64,000 bases of DNA, taken from Gallionellaceae bacterium. GTDB taxonomy: Bacteria > Pseudomonadota > Gammaproteobacteria > Burkholderiales > Gallionellaceae. Location of the stretch: positions 30,133 to 94,132 of the forward strand of contig DAIDMQ010000009.1 in the NCBI GenBank assembly GCA_027448945.1. Reading direction: 5' to 3'. A model generated the notes under the pieces. It had not been told where the DNA came from. It did no database searches and saw only the letters and a list, made by a program, of their open reading frames with translations. Both the position numbers and the translations under genes were made by a program. This document shows, piece by piece, positions 18,171-28,138 of this stretch; positions within the stretch are counted from its first letter, which is position 1; each line of letters starts with the position of its first letter.

Positions 18171-18947
18171 ATGCGCTTTGCTTCCTTAGGTAGCGGTAGC
18201 GAAGGGAATGCATTACTTGTCGAGGCAGGCCAGACTCGGGTGTTGATGGATTGCGGCTTTGGCCTGCAAGATTGCATCACGAGGATGGGTAAGCTGGGTG
18301 TGAAGCCGGAGCAATTGAGAGGCATCGTTGTTACACATGAACACGGCGACCACATATCAGGCGTCGCAAGACTAGCGCGAAAATTTGGATTACAGGTATG
18401 GCTGACCCATGGCACGCTATGCGCTCAACTCAAGGCATTCTCCAACATCACCACGTTGCAAGAGATAGACGCACACGCTCCCTTTCAAATTGACGACCTT
18501 CTAGTCCTACCCTATCCCGTTCCACATGATGCGGCTGAACCTGTGCAATATGTGTTTAGTGATGGCCGCCACAAGTTAGGTGTGTTGACCGATGTGGGAT
18601 GCAGTACACCTCATGTAGAGTCTATGTTGAGCGGTTGCGAGGCCTTGGTACTGGAGTGTAATCACGATAGTGAGATGTTGGCCAACGGTGACTACCATTA
18701 CAGTTTAAAGCAGCGTGTGGGCGGACGTTACGGGCACCTGAATAACCAGCAGTCGGCGCAGATATTGGCAAGCTTGGATGTGAGTCGCTTGCAGCATTTG
18801 GTCGCTGCACATTTGAGTCACAAGAATAACAAGCCAGAGCTGGCTGTTGCTGCATTGAGTGCGGTATTGGGATGCGAGCCGGAATGGGTGGGCGTTGCGA
18901 CTCAGCAAGAGGGATTCGCTTGGCGGGAGATTTTCGCGATGTCATAA
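18171..18947 (+). CDS. MBL-fold metallo-hydrolase
   Basis: A 258-residue metallo-beta-lactamase-fold protein. The metal motif THEHGDHISG is at about residue 59, followed by HD (VPHDAAEP), a metal-bridging Asp (LTDVGCST) and a C-terminal His (AAHLSHKNN). The opening FASLGSGSEGNALLVE matches the YycJ/WalJ-like group, whose members act as nucleases or phosphodiesterases. The substrate cannot be read from the sequence. It follows bamC by 3 bp, so the three genes dapA-bamC-MBL form one operon ending at a terminator. Confidence 0.88.
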   Translation: MRFASLGSGSEGNALLVEAGQTRVLMDCGFGLQDCITRMGKLGVKPEQLRGIVVTHEHGDHISGVARLARKFGLQVWLTHGTLCAQLKAFSNITTLQEIDAHAPFQIDDLLVLPYPVPHDAAEPVQYVFSDGRHKLGVLTDVGCSTPHVESMLSGCEALVLECNHDSEMLANGDYHYSLKQRVGGRYGHLNNQQSAQILASLDVSRLQHLVAAHLSHKNNKPELAVAALSAVLGCEPEWVGVATQQEGFAWREIFAMS

Positions 18948-18984
18948 ACACTGAGCCTATCTGTGATAGGCCGTGAGTACAAAT

Positions 18985-19013
18985 GAAAAAAGCACGCCTA
19001 GGCGTGCTTTTTT
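18985..19013 (+). terminator. rho-independent terminator, bidirectional
   Basis: A GC-rich hairpin, AGCACGCCTAGGCGTGCT, is flanked by A-run and T-run (AAAAAA..TTTTTT). It serves the dapA-bamC-MBL operon and can also act on the convergent small lipoprotein gene. Confidence 0.9.
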
Positions 19014-19031
19014 GCGCTTCGTATGAAGAGA

Positions 19032-19238
19032 TTACTTCTTCATCGCTTCATCAGCAGTTGCAGCCACTTCGGAAACAGCAGCAACGCCGGATTCACCAGC
19101 AACAGCAGAAGCAGCTTCAGCAGCTACTGGTGCAACAACGGCAACAGTAGTTGCTACTTCAGTAACTGCAGGTGCTTTTTCGCCACAAGCAGTCAAAGTC
19201 AGAGCCAACAAAGCAACAAGGAGAGCAGATTGTTTCAT
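19032..19238 (-). CDS. small Ala/Val-rich lipoprotein
   Basis: A 68-residue protein. A signal peptide with lipobox LTAC (Cys at about residue 18) is followed by a low-complexity Ala/Val/Glu tail with no recognisable fold. It is predicted to be anchored in a membrane as a small abundant lipoprotein. The start is preceded by a weak ribosome binding site and an AT-rich promoter region (19239-19340). It is monocistronic, between the terminator at 18985 and a 202-bp gap. Confidence 0.75.
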   Translation of the reverse strand: MKQSALLVALLALTLTACGEKAPAVTEVATTVAVVAPVAAEAASAVAGESGVAAVSEVAATADEAMKK

Positions 19239-19440
19239 TTTTAAAATTCCAGTTAAGTGTATAAAAAAGTATAAAAATTATGCTTAGAAATAGGTGTATT
19301 TATCGCCAGATTTCAAAGTTGGCACATTCTATCAGCGGCTTTTGGAAAATCTAGTGGGTGATGGGTATATATATTTTTGCAAGTTCAAGGGCTTAGCATC
19401 TAGCCAAGCGCCTCGCATTGTGTTATGGCTTACGGATTCC

Positions 19441-19932
19441 TTACAAGCCTAGGGTGGTCGCTGCTACGGAAGGATGAGAGCTAGCCCACATTTCCAAAAA
19501 ACGCGCTTTGAGTGCTCGCGCTTGCTCGGGGTCATGTTGCGCCAAGATGCCGCGTGGGTCATCGAAATGAAAGCGGCGTACATAGTGTTCGTTGTCTGCG
19601 ACGGAAAATGGCTCGGTGATACTTTGCAGGTTTTTGGGCGTCTGATATATGAAAACGCTATGGCCGAACTGTTTAAGTAGCATGGTCATGCGTGCACATT
19701 GTGTAGCCAGATAGTGCGTGTCGTGCGCCAAAATGTAGAGTCGATTGGCAGAATTGGCTAATAGAAAGTGTCGCAAAGTATTGAATCGCGCTTCGGTGTT
19801 GAAGCCTAAGCCGTCGAAATTTTTTTCGAAGATATGGAGGTCATGGTGGGCGAGTCGGCACAGTGTATCGAGTGCGGTTCGGTAGTCATCAACACCATCT
19901 AGTTTGGTGTGCTGTAAGGTAGGTTCGTTCAT
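19441..19932 (-). CDS. conserved hypothetical protein (DUF7931-like)
   Basis: A 163-residue soluble protein with a good ribosome binding site (GAGGGGG) before ATG 19932. It contains a phospholipase-D-like flavour (FDGLGFNTEARFNTLRHFLL, RLYILAHDTHYLATQCARM, DDPRGILAQHDPEQARAL) but no HKD motif. I associate this with a beta-proteobacterial domain of unknown function; the exact family name is from memory. It follows the cupin oxygenase gene by 15 bp and is probably co-transcribed with it. Confidence 0.75.
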   Translation of the reverse strand: MNEPTLQHTKLDGVDDYRTALDTLCRLAHHDLHIFEKNFDGLGFNTEARFNTLRHFLLANSANRLYILAHDTHYLATQCARMTMLLKQFGHSVFIYQTPKNLQSITEPFSVADNEHYVRRFHFDDPRGILAQHDPEQARALKARFLEMWASSHPSVAATTLGL

Positions 19933-19947
19933 GATATCCCCCTCTAA

Positions 19948-21075
19948 TTATCTCCTTGGTAACAGATATCCATCTAGATACCACGGGTAAAGTGTAGCGC
20001 AAATCTCGGCGGAGTTCTCGCTGATGTTTTCGAGTTTGCGATCGTCTGCTAATTGACGAAGTTGCTTGTAGAGCTTGTTAGCGTAAATTTGTGACTCGCC
20101 ATTCATGAAGATACTGTTGTCATGGCATAACATCTGACATTTTAGATCCAGCACCACGCCGTTTTTCTCAGCCGTAGCTTGAAATTTGGAATAACTGAGT
20201 GGACGTGATGGAGGATCGAAAAATATGTGTGATTTTGGATCGCTCAGATAACAACCTAAGAAATTGGCGATGTCTTCTTTGTCCCATGCAATTTTTTTGA
20301 TTGCGCGCGCTACTTGATTGATCATTGCGGTGCTGATTTCTGAGGGATGTTTTTGTGTCTTTAAGTCAGGATCTGCATACATGCCATCGATACAGATTCT
20401 ATCTTGTAGGTAAACCAAAAATTGCTCGGCAAGTTCCTGATAGGCCGGAGTGCGGAAGCCTATGGAATATGTCATGCATTCATCCTCTGCGATGCCGTTG
20501 TGAGCGCATTGTGGTGGAAGATAGAGCATGTCACCAGCTTCCAATATCCATTCTTGTTCTACTTTGAAATCACTCAAAATACGCAATGGCGCACCTTCTA
20601 TCAGTGTGCGGTCTTTTTGCGTAGAGATCTGCCAGCGTCTATGACCAAGGCCTTGTAATAGGAATACATCATATGAGTCAAAGTGTGGGCCTACGCCGCC
20701 GCCCTTGGGGGCATAGCTGACCATTAAGTCATCTAATCTGGTATGCGGGATGAAATTGAAGTGCTCGAGTAGTTCGGTTGCGGAAGATAAATGATGATTC
20801 ACACCTTGCACAAGAACTGTCCACTTGGATTTACCTAGGCTTGCAAAGTCTTCTTCGAAAAATGGAGATTGCTGTAGCGCGAATTTACCACGCTGTTGGG
20901 TGACCAGTCTGGCTTGCGTATCTTCAGTACAGGCCAGCGCTATAAGCGCTTGGGCATCTAGTAGGCCAGTAAAGTCAGGTATTGCCTTGCGTATGAGTAG
21001 AGGCTTTTTTTGCCAGTAGTCGCGAAGAAATTCTTCGATGCTGAGGCCGCCAAGTAGGGTAAGAGGTATTTTCAT
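19948..21075 (-). CDS. cupin/JmjC-type ribosomal protein hydroxylase (RoxA/YcfD-like)
   Basis: A 375-residue protein from ATG 21075 (MKIPLTLLGGLSIEEFLRDYWQKKPLLIRK). The longer upstream frame is not conserved-looking. The family consists of Fe(II)/2-oxoglutarate oxygenases, and E. coli YcfD/RoxA hydroxylates ribosomal protein L16. Metal ligands are visible as H-x-D (GPHFDSYDVF, about residue 130) and a distal His in LPPQCAHNG. The C-terminal winged-helix half follows. Substrate identity is inferred from family resemblance. Confidence 0.88.
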   Translation of the reverse strand: MKIPLTLLGGLSIEEFLRDYWQKKPLLIRKAIPDFTGLLDAQALIALACTEDTQARLVTQQRGKFALQQSPFFEEDFASLGKSKWTVLVQGVNHHLSSATELLEHFNFIPHTRLDDLMVSYAPKGGGVGPHFDSYDVFLLQGLGHRRWQISTQKDRTLIEGAPLRILSDFKVEQEWILEAGDMLYLPPQCAHNGIAEDECMTYSIGFRTPAYQELAEQFLVYLQDRICIDGMYADPDLKTQKHPSEISTAMINQVARAIKKIAWDKEDIANFLGCYLSDPKSHIFFDPPSRPLSYSKFQATAEKNGVVLDLKCQMLCHDNSIFMNGESQIYANKLYKQLRQLADDRKLENISENSAEICATLYPWYLDGYLLPRR

Positions 21076-21199
21076 GGACGCGATTATAGCCTTGCAAATT
21101 GAGGGTGGTGGTGCTGTGAAAAATATATTTAGCGTGCGTGGAAAAATTATATAGGCACTTGCAAAAAGCATTTACAATGCCAAGAAGGGAGAGCCAATT

Positions 21200-21679
21200 A
21201 TGCAAACTGAAGCACTTAGCGCAGGAATGGAGGCGCCACATTTTGAGTTGCCCGATGCAGATATGGAGACATTTGCGCTGACCTCACAACACGGCGCGAA
21301 TAAAGTCGTGCTGTATTTTTACCCGCGCGATGACACACCAGGTTGCACGATGGAAGCTAATGAGTTCAGTGATCTGGAAGAAGAATTCAGCAAGCATGAG
21401 ACGGTTGTGATCGGCATCAGTCGGGATGACTGTCTAAGTCACGCCAGCTTTAGAGATAAATACGGTTTGTCAGTGCTGTTGTTGTCCGATCCGGATGCGC
21501 GCGTTTGCAAACGTTATGGCGTGATGTATGAGAAGGAAGTCGATGGACATAAGAAATTGTCTATCAAGCGCTCAACCTTCGTCATCGGTAAAGACGGCAA
21601 ATTGCAACATGTTATGTACGGAGTGCAAGCTCATGGGCATGCGCAAGAGATTTTGAATTTAATAAAGGAAATGAAATGA
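21200..21679 (+). CDS. bcp: thioredoxin-dependent peroxiredoxin (Bcp/PrxQ)
   Basis: A 159-residue peroxiredoxin. The peroxidatic Cys lies in YPRDDTPGCTMEA (about residue 50), followed by VVIGISRDD and KRSTFVIGKDG. It reduces hydrogen and organic peroxides using thioredoxin. The PrxQ-type second cysteine five residues after the first is missing (TPGCTMEAN), so resolution may use another thiol. The ribosome binding site GGGAGAG is well placed. The stop overlaps the next start by 4 nt. Confidence 0.93.
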   Translation: MQTEALSAGMEAPHFELPDADMETFALTSQHGANKVVLYFYPRDDTPGCTMEANEFSDLEEEFSKHETVVIGISRDDCLSHASFRDKYGLSVLLLSDPDARVCKRYGVMYEKEVDGHKKLSIKRSTFVIGKDGKLQHVMYGVQAHGHAQEILNLIKEMK

Positions 21680-22161
21680 AAATCATTAAAGACTCGGTAG
21701 TGTCACTACGTTACGAATTGGTGGATTCGACTGGCGAGATGGTGGAGAAAGTTGAGGATCCTATTAGCTATCTTCATGGTGGCTATGATGGCATCTTCCC
21801 TTTGGTAGAGGAAGCTCTGCACGGCAAAGGTGTGGGCGATAAAGTCAGCGTGACACTGCAGCCTGATGATGCATTCGGTCAATACGAACATGAGATGGTC
21901 GAAGTTGAGGCACGCAGCTCCTTTCCCAAAGATGTAGCTGTTGGTATGCAGTTCGAAGGTGCGCCGGAAGAGTCGGATGATGAGGATTTCATTCTCTATA
22001 CCGTAGTTGAGGTGAATGAAGATGAGGTTACCGTGGATGGCAATCATCCTTTGGCGGGCAAGACGCTGACATTCAATTGCGAAGTGACTGGTGTGCGTGT
22101 GGCGACAGAAGAGGAGTTGGAGCACGGCCATGTGCATGAAGAAGGTGGTCATCTGCACTAG
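21676..22161 (+). CDS. FKBP-type peptidyl-prolyl isomerase, SlyD-like
   Basis: A 161-residue protein with an FKBP domain interrupted by an IF (insert-in-flap) chaperone domain. Features are YELVDSTGEMVEKVE, SYLHGGYDGIFPLVEEAL and PDDAFGQYEHEMV, ending in a His-rich tail (HGHVHEEGGHLH) that may bind Ni or Zn. It assists protein folding in the cytoplasm. It is translationally coupled to bcp by ATGA. The tail is shorter than in E. coli SlyD. Confidence 0.92.
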   Translation: MKIIKDSVVSLRYELVDSTGEMVEKVEDPISYLHGGYDGIFPLVEEALHGKGVGDKVSVTLQPDDAFGQYEHEMVEVEARSSFPKDVAVGMQFEGAPEESDDEDFILYTVVEVNEDEVTVDGNHPLAGKTLTFNCEVTGVRVATEEELEHGHVHEEGGHLH

Positions 22162-22277
22162 GCGCATACATGTAAGGGTGCTATTGATAAGCTCCTTGTC
22201 GTATGTAATGTTTGAAGTAGGGGACTCTGAATGGCATTGATGCTATTCGAGTCCTTGTTCATTTGAGCGGTGATTTC

Positions 22278-23102
22278 ATGCAAATAATAAACACCATTGC
22301 CGAACTGCGAGTACGACTTCGCAGTGAAGGCCGCATCGCATTCGTGCCCACCATGGGGAATTTGCACGAAGGTCATCTCACCCTGATGCGAGAAGCTAGG
22401 CAGCATGGTTCTTGCGTGGTGGCGAGTATCTTTGTCAATCCTTTGCAATTTGGTCCGAATGAAGATTTTGATCGCTATCCGCGGACCTTGGCTGCGGATT
22501 GTGAGCGTATGCAAGATTTGGTGGATGTGGTGTTTGCGCCTACGGTGCAAGAGATATATCCGTGCCAGCAAGAGATATACATCGAACTGCCCGAGATTGC
22601 GAACGAGTTGTGTGGTGCATCCAGGCCGGGCCACTTTCGTGGCATGGCGACCGTGGTGCTCAAGCTACTGAACATCGTGCAGCCGCAGGTCGCATTGTTC
22701 GGGAAGAAGGATTATCAACAGTTGCACATCGTTCGTGCATTAGTGACGCAGTTCAATCTGCCTATCACTCTCGTGGGTGGTGAGACTGTTCGTGCCGATG
22801 ATGGTTTGGCCTTGAGCTCGCGTAATCAGTATCTGCTTGCAGCTGAGCGCGAGGAAGCGCCCAGACTTTACCGCAGCCTGCAGCTTATGCGTGATGGATT
22901 GCTGGCGGGGCATTCATTGCAGTCGCTGCAGCAAGAGGCGGTGAATGTGCTCGCGAGTCATGGCTGGGAGGTGGAATATGTGTCGGTGCGCCAGCGTGTT
23001 GATTTGCGACCCGTAAAAGAAGAGGTTGGGGATCTGGTGATATTGGCGGCGGCAAAATTGGGACAGACGCGATTGCTGGATAACTTGGAAGTGATGTTGT
23101 AG
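22278..23102 (+). CDS. panC: pantothenate synthetase
   Basis: A 274-residue enzyme that joins pantoate and beta-alanine with ATP. I start it at ATG 22278 ([11 protein letters not shown]). Motifs are [13 protein letters not shown] (the HIGH-like ATP site), [25 protein letters not shown] and SSRNQYL (KMSKS-like). It forms a pantothenate unit with panD 59 bp downstream. Confidence 0.96.
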   Translation: MQIINTIAELRVRLRSEGRIAFVPTMGNLHEGHLTLMREARQHGSCVVASIFVNPLQFGPNEDFDRYPRTLAADCERMQDLVDVVFAPTVQEIYPCQQEIYIELPEIANELCGASRPGHFRGMATVVLKLLNIVQPQVALFGKKDYQQLHIVRALVTQFNLPITLVGGETVRADDGLALSSRNQYLLAAEREEAPRLYRSLQLMRDGLLAGHSLQSLQQEAVNVLASHGWEVEYVSVRQRVDLRPVKEEVGDLVILAAAKLGQTRLLDNLEVML

Positions 23103-23161
23103 CGGCTTGTATTTTCGAGTGTCACATATATAATCCGCGCCCTGTTGAAAAGGAGTCTCCT

Positions 23162-23542
23162 ATGCAAAGAATCATGCTTAAAGCCAAGCTGCATCGAGTG
23201 AATGTCACGCATTCCGAATTGCACTATGAGGGCTCATGCGCGATTGATGACGATTTGCTGGATGCTGCCGATATACGTGAATACCAACAGATCGATATTT
23301 ATAATGTGACAAATGGAGAGCGCTTCACGACCTATGCAATTCGTGCGCAGCGAGGTTCGGGTGTGATTTCCGTGAATGGCGCTGCCGCACATAAGGCGAA
23401 CCCCGGTGACATATTGATCATTGCGACTTACGCAATGTATACCGAGCTGGAACTAGAAAAATTTCACCCCAAGCTGGTATATGTTAATGAAATGAATCGC
23501 ATCGTGGCACAGCGCGATGAAATCCCCGTTCAGGCGGCATAA
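23162..23542 (+). CDS. panD: aspartate 1-decarboxylase proenzyme
   Basis: A 126-residue pyruvoyl enzyme that makes beta-alanine from aspartate for panC. Self-cleavage occurs at Gly-Ser in YEGSCAID (about residues 24-25), generating the pyruvoyl group from Ser. NGAAAH is also conserved. A strong ribosome binding site (AAGGAG) precedes the ATG. Confidence 0.96.
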   Translation: MQRIMLKAKLHRVNVTHSELHYEGSCAIDDDLLDAADIREYQQIDIYNVTNGERFTTYAIRAQRGSGVISVNGAAAHKANPGDILIIATYAMYTELELEKFHPKLVYVNEMNRIVAQRDEIPVQAA

Positions 23543-23639
23543 CATGCACTGAAAATGTGCTTTTCCCGCCGAGTTTAATTGACCGTAATCTTGTTCACGG
23601 GTAGGATTGCACGCTTTGGTGCATAGCGGAATAAATATA

Positions 23640-24395
23640 ATGCGACGCAAATTGGTAGTTGGAAATTGGAAGATGTATGGTCGTCTTGCGCGCAATAAGT
23701 CGTTGCTGGAGGGGGTGTTGGCGGGCGTTCGTGCGATGACAAGCGCAGACTATGCGGTTTGTGTTCCGTATCCTTACTTGGGTCAAGCGCAGTCTATGCT
23801 GCAAGGCAGTAATGTGGCATGGGGTGCGCAGAACGTCAGTCAGAATGAAGAAGGTGCCTTTACAGGGGCTGTGGCGCCTGGCATGTTGGTGGATTTCGAT
23901 TGCAAATACGTCATCATCGGTCATTCCGAGCGTCGTGGTTTGTTTCATGAAAGCAATGAGATTGCTTCAGCCAAATTCGAGGCCGTACAAAAGGCGGGCA
24001 TGACGCCTATTTTCTGTGTGGGCGAGACCTTGGCTGAGCGCGAGGCGGCCGTCACTGAGCAGGTTGTCGCAACTCAGCTTGATGCCGTGTTACGCCGTTT
24101 TGGTGCTCAAGCGCTAGTTAATTCGGTCATCGCTTACGAGCCGGTGTGGGCAATTGGTACGGGCAAGACGGCCAGTCCGGAGCAGGCGCAAGCGGTGCAT
24201 GCATTTATTCGTCAGCGAGTTGCAGCGCAGGATGCCAAGGTCGCTGAAAAGCTGTGTATACTCTACGGTGGTAGCGTAAAGGCGGCGAATGCTAATGCTT
24301 TGTTCGGGATGGCGGATATCGATGGGGGTCTCATTGGTGGTGCGTCACTGGTAGTGGAAGATTTTGTGGCAATCTGTCGCGCAGCGCAGAAATAA
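23640..24395 (+). CDS. tpiA: triosephosphate isomerase
   Basis: A 251-residue TIM barrel from ATG 23640 (MRRKLVVGNWKM); an upstream ATG at 23607 would add 11 unrelated residues. Catalytic residues are visible: Lys in GNWKM, His in IIGHSERR, and Glu in AYEPVWAIGTGK. The phosphate-binding YGGSVK is also present. It interconverts DHAP and G3P. secG follows, as in many proteobacteria. Confidence 0.97.
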   Translation: MRRKLVVGNWKMYGRLARNKSLLEGVLAGVRAMTSADYAVCVPYPYLGQAQSMLQGSNVAWGAQNVSQNEEGAFTGAVAPGMLVDFDCKYVIIGHSERRGLFHESNEIASAKFEAVQKAGMTPIFCVGETLAEREAAVTEQVVATQLDAVLRRFGAQALVNSVIAYEPVWAIGTGKTASPEQAQAVHAFIRQRVAAQDAKVAEKLCILYGGSVKAANANALFGMADIDGGLIGGASLVVEDFVAICRAAQK

Positions 24396-24417
24396 TTTGA
24401 TAGTTTTGGGGTGAAGT

Positions 24418-24744
24418 GTGGAAACATTGGTTTGGGTAGTGCACGTATTGACCGCTGTAGTGTTGATCGGTTTGGTGTTGATGCAGCATGGTAAGGGTGC
24501 TGATATGGGCGCTGCTTTCGGTACCGGTTCGGCTGGTAGTCTGTTTGGCTCCAGTGGCTCGGCAAACTTTTTAAGTCGTAGTACGGCTGTAGCTGCAACC
24601 GTATTCTTTTTGACTAGTCTCTCGTTGACTTATATCTATGCGCATCCCGCGCAGCAAAATGGTGTCATGGATAAAGTGAATGCTGCAGCAAGTGTTGCTG
24701 CTCCTGCAGTGGACGCTTCAAAGTCTAAGGAAATACCTAAGTAA
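24418..24744 (+). CDS. secG: protein-export membrane protein SecG
   Basis: A 108-residue protein with GTG start. It has two membrane helices (WVVHVLTAVVLIGLVLMQ and STAVAATVFFLTSLSLTYIY) separated by the SecG loop GADMGAAFGTGSAGSLFGSSGSANFLSR. It is an accessory subunit of the SecYEG channel. The gene order tpiA-secG-tRNA-Leu-nuoA is a common beta-proteobacterial arrangement. Confidence 0.95.
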   Translation: METLVWVVHVLTAVVLIGLVLMQHGKGADMGAAFGTGSAGSLFGSSGSANFLSRSTAVAATVFFLTSLSLTYIYAHPAQQNGVMDKVNAAASVAAPAVDASKSKEIPK

Positions 24745-24750
24745 AAAATC

Positions 24751-24837
<87 letters not shown>

Positions 24838-24963
24838 AATATCAGGCCGATATGTGATGTATCGGTGAATTAAAAAAATCAATATCGATAATAATAACGA
24901 CAATAACGATAAAAAATAATGCGTCCGGGTTATCCGGGGGTCTATACAGAGGGGGGAAGCTCT

Positions 24964-25320
24964 ATGTTGGAAAATTATTTTCCGGTGCTGCTATTCATAT
25001 GCGTCGGTTTGGCTATCGGTGTTGTGCCTGTGATACTTGGCAGGCTGGTCGCCCCAAATCGTCCTGATAGTAAAAAGCTCTCGCCCTATGAGTGCGGCTT
25101 CGAGGCTTTCGAGGATGCGCGTATGAAATTCGACGTGCGTTACTATCTCGTCGCTATCTTGTTTATTCTGTTTGATCTCGAAATTGCATTCCTGTTTCCT
25201 TGGGCGATTGTGCTCAAAGAAATCGGGATGTTCGGCTTTGTTTCCATGATGATATTTCTGGCTATTTTGGTTGTCGGCTTTATCTATGAATGGATGAAAG
25301 GGGCATTGGAATGGGAATAG
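24964..25320 (+). CDS. nuoA: NADH-quinone oxidoreductase subunit A
   Basis: A 118-residue membrane subunit with three TM helices, started at ATG 24964 behind a GGGGGG-rich ribosome binding site. [38 protein letters not shown] is the hallmark loop. The AT-rich stretch 24838-24963 (repeats of AATAACGA type) probably holds the nuo promoter. This is the first of 14 genes. The stop overlaps nuoB. Confidence 0.96.
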   Translation: MLENYFPVLLFICVGLAIGVVPVILGRLVAPNRPDSKKLSPYECGFEAFEDARMKFDVRYYLVAILFILFDLEIAFLFPWAIVLKEIGMFGFVSMMIFLAILVVGFIYEWMKGALEWE

Positions 25321-25787
25321 AAGGCGTATTGGAAAAAGGCGTCGTCACGACGACCTTGGATACCATCATCAATTACACTCGTACGGGTTCCTTGTGGCCC
25401 ATGACATTTGGTCTCGCATGTTGTGCGGTAGAGATGATGCAAGCAGGTGCTGCGCGATATGACTTGGATCGTTTTGGTATCGTGTTTCGCCCCAGTCCGC
25501 GTCAGTCTGATGTGATGATTGTGGCGGGCACACTGTGCAACAAGATGGCGCCTGCTTTGCGTAAGGTCTACGATCAAATGGCCGAGCCGCGCTGGGTGAT
25601 CTCGATGGGATCTTGCGCCAATGGCGGTGGTTATTATCACTATTCCTATTCGGTGGTGCGCGGATGTGATCGCATCGTTCCGGTGGATGTCTATGTGCCC
25701 GGTTGTCCTCCGACTGCTGAAGCCTTGCTGTACGGCATCATCCAGTTGCAAAACAAAATCAAACGTACCAATACCATTGCGCGCTAG
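25311..25787 (+). CDS. nuoB: NADH-quinone oxidoreductase subunit B
   Basis: A 158-residue subunit that carries cluster N2, next to the quinone site. Cluster cysteines are in [17 protein letters not shown] and VPGCPPT. It begins at ATG 25311, inside the end of nuoA (ATGGGAATAG), a 10-nt overlap. Confidence 0.97.
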   Translation: MGIEGVLEKGVVTTTLDTIINYTRTGSLWPMTFGLACCAVEMMQAGAARYDLDRFGIVFRPSPRQSDVMIVAGTLCNKMAPALRKVYDQMAEPRWVISMGSCANGGGYYHYSYSVVRGCDRIVPVDVYVPGCPPTAEALLYGIIQLQNKIKRTNTIAR

Positions 25788-25795
25788 GGTGAATT

Positions 25796-26401
25796 ATGGC
25801 TGCTGACTTGACTGTATTGCGCGACCACTTGACCCAGGCTTTGGGTGATAAGTTGGTGAGTGTGCAAGAAAAATTGCAAGAGTTGACCGTGGTGGTGCGA
25901 GCCGCTGATTTGTTGTCGGCAATGACGACTTTGCGTGATTCCGACGCACTTCGTTTCGAGCAGATGATAGATTTGTGCGGTATGGACTATTCCGAATATG
26001 GCGGTGAAGGCGAATGGATGGGCAAGCGTTTTGCGGTTGTCTACCATCTGATGTCTGTTTCACGCAATCAGCGACTACGTGTGCGTGTTTTTGCCGAAGA
26101 GGATAGCTTTCCGGTGCTGCCTTCAGTGGTGAATATCTGGTCGGTTTCGAACTGGTTTGAGCGTGAAGCTTTCGACTTGTACGGCATCGTATTCACGGGC
26201 CACCCGGATTTGCGTCGCCTGTTGACTGACTATGGATTTGTCGGCAATCCGTTCCGCAAGGACTTCCCATTGTCTGGTCATGTGGAAATGAAATATGACC
26301 CTTCCCAGCAGCGTGTGGTCTATCAGCCGGTGTCTATTGATCCGCGCGAAGTGACTCCACGTATTGTTCGTGATGCGCTGTACGGTTCGGTTCGAGGATA
26401 A
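25796..26401 (+). CDS. nuoC: NADH-quinone oxidoreductase subunit C
   Basis: A 201-residue 30-kDa subunit. The signature region [37 protein letters not shown] is typical. It is a separate gene from nuoD, unlike the fused NuoCD of E. coli. Confidence 0.96.
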   Translation: MAADLTVLRDHLTQALGDKLVSVQEKLQELTVVVRAADLLSAMTTLRDSDALRFEQMIDLCGMDYSEYGGEGEWMGKRFAVVYHLMSVSRNQRLRVRVFAEEDSFPVLPSVVNIWSVSNWFEREAFDLYGIVFTGHPDLRRLLTDYGFVGNPFRKDFPLSGHVEMKYDPSQQRVVYQPVSIDPREVTPRIVRDALYGSVRG

Positions 26402-26405
26402 CGCC

Positions 26406-27659
26406 ATGCCAGAAATCAAGAATTACACGATGAACTTCGGTCCACAGCACCCTGCTGCGCACGGTGTGTTGCGATTGGTGTTGGAGTTAGATGGTGAGGT
26501 GATCGAGCGTGCCGATCCGCATATTGGTTTGTTGCACCGCGCTACCGAGAAGTTGGCTGAGCACAAAACTTTCTTGCAATCTGTTCCCTATATGGATCGT
26601 CTGGATTACGTATCCATGATGTGCAACGAGCATGCATATGTGATGGCCATCGAAAAATTGGCTGGCATCGAGGTTCCGTTGCGTGCGCAGTATATGCGTG
26701 TGATGTTCGATGAAATCACTCGTATATTGAATCACTTGTTGTGGTTGGGTGCTCACGGTCTTGATATAGGCGCGATGACTATGTTCTTGTATTGTTTCCG
26801 TGAACGCGAAGACCTGATGGATGTCTATGAAGCCGCCTCGGGTGCGCGTCTGCACGCGGCATACTATCGTCCGGGCGGTGTGTATCGCGATTTGCCAGAC
26901 GTCATGCCGCAATATCAAGCCTCCAAGATTCACAATGCTGCAGCAGTCGCCAAGCTTAATGAGAATCGTCAGGGTTCGGTACTCGACTTCATTGCCGATT
27001 TCACCAAGCGTTTCCGCAAGTGTGTAGACGAATACGAGACGCTGCTGACAGATAACCGCATCTGGAAACAGCGCACGGTCGGTATTGGTGTGGTCACGCC
27101 TGAACGTGCTTTGGCAATGGGCTTCTCCGGTCCTATGTTGCGCGGTTCGGGTATCGAATGGGATCTGCGCAAGAAGCAGCCCTACGAAGTTTACGACCGT
27201 TTGGATTTCGACATCCCGGTTGGCAAGACTGGTGACTCGTATGACCGTTATCTGGTGCGTGTGGAAGAGATGCGCCAGTCCAATCGCATCATTGAGCAAT
27301 GCGTGACTTGGTTGAAAGCCAATCCGGGCCCGGTGATGACTAGCAATCACAAGTTCGCTCCTCCAAGCCGCGTGGCAATGAAGGAAAACATGGAAGAATT
27401 GATTCATCACTTTAAGCTGTTCACTGAAGGCATGCATGTGCCGGCCGGTGAGGCGTATGCGGCGGTTGAGCATCCCAAGGGTGAGTTCGGTATTTATCTG
27501 GTTTCTGATGGCGCCAACAAGCCATATCGTATGAAGATTCGTGCACCAGGTTTTGCGCATCTCGCTGGTTTGGATGAGATGTCGCGTGGTCATATGATTG
27601 CTGACGTGGTGACCATCATTGGTACGCAGGACATCGTTTTTGGAGAGATAGACCGCTAA
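26406..27659 (+). CDS. nuoD: NADH-quinone oxidoreductase subunit D
   Basis: A 417-residue 49-kDa subunit, from ATG 26406 ([24 protein letters not shown]). It lines the quinone pocket with NuoB; conserved HP (GPQHPAAHG) and [14 protein letters not shown] are visible. The 3' end overlaps nuoE by 1 nt (TAATG). A 394-residue antisense frame here is a codon shadow. Confidence 0.97.
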   Translation: MPEIKNYTMNFGPQHPAAHGVLRLVLELDGEVIERADPHIGLLHRATEKLAEHKTFLQSVPYMDRLDYVSMMCNEHAYVMAIEKLAGIEVPLRAQYMRVMFDEITRILNHLLWLGAHGLDIGAMTMFLYCFREREDLMDVYEAASGARLHAAYYRPGGVYRDLPDVMPQYQASKIHNAAAVAKLNENRQGSVLDFIADFTKRFRKCVDEYETLLTDNRIWKQRTVGIGVVTPERALAMGFSGPMLRGSGIEWDLRKKQPYEVYDRLDFDIPVGKTGDSYDRYLVRVEEMRQSNRIIEQCVTWLKANPGPVMTSNHKFAPPSRVAMKENMEELIHHFKLFTEGMHVPAGEAYAAVEHPKGEFGIYLVSDGANKPYRMKIRAPGFAHLAGLDEMSRGHMIADVVTIIGTQDIVFGEIDR

Positions 27660-28138
27660 TGTTATCCGCACATATACAAGAACAGATCAACCGCGAACTG
27701 ATTAAGTATCCGGCTGAGCAGAAACAATCCGCAGTGATGGCCGCTTTGCGCTTCGTGCAAGACGAAAAGGGCTGGATCTCCAACGATGATATGACCGAAG
27801 TGGCTGCCTTCCTTGGTATGCCGCAGATGGCTGTCTATGAAGTGGCGACTTTCTATCACATGTACAACCTTAAGCCGATGGGGAAGAACACCCTGACCGT
27901 GTGTACCAACCTGTCATGTACATTGTGCGGCGCTTTGGATACGGTCAAATACATCGAGAACAAGCTGGGTATAGGCATAGGTGAAGTCACGGCAGATGGC
28001 AAGTTTGGTCTGCGCGAAGGCGAATGCATGGGTGCATGCATAGACGCACCTTTGCTTACTATTAACAACAAGAAGATGTGCGGTCGCCTGACACCGCAAA
28101 AGATCGATGCAATGTTGTCTGAATTGGATAAATCATGA
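27659..28138 (+). CDS. nuoE: NADH-quinone oxidoreductase subunit E
   Basis: A 159-residue 24-kDa thioredoxin-like subunit holding the [2Fe-2S] cluster N1a. Ligands are [10 protein letters not shown] and [11 protein letters not shown]. It is part of the NADH dehydrogenase module, coupled to nuoD (TAATG) and nuoF (4-nt overlap). Confidence 0.96.
   Translation: MLSAHIQEQINRELIKYPAEQKQSAVMAALRFVQDEKGWISNDDMTEVAAFLGMPQMAVYEVATFYHMYNLKPMGKNTLTVCTNLSCTLCGALDTVKYIENKLGIGIGEVTADGKFGLREGECMGACIDAPLLTINNKKMCGRLTPQKIDAMLSELDKS

Noticed and set aside
26487..27671. 394-residue antisense frame opposite nuoD
   Set aside because: nuoD has full family motifs. The antisense frame is His/Arg/Gln-rich without a fold and follows the codon bias of nuoD.
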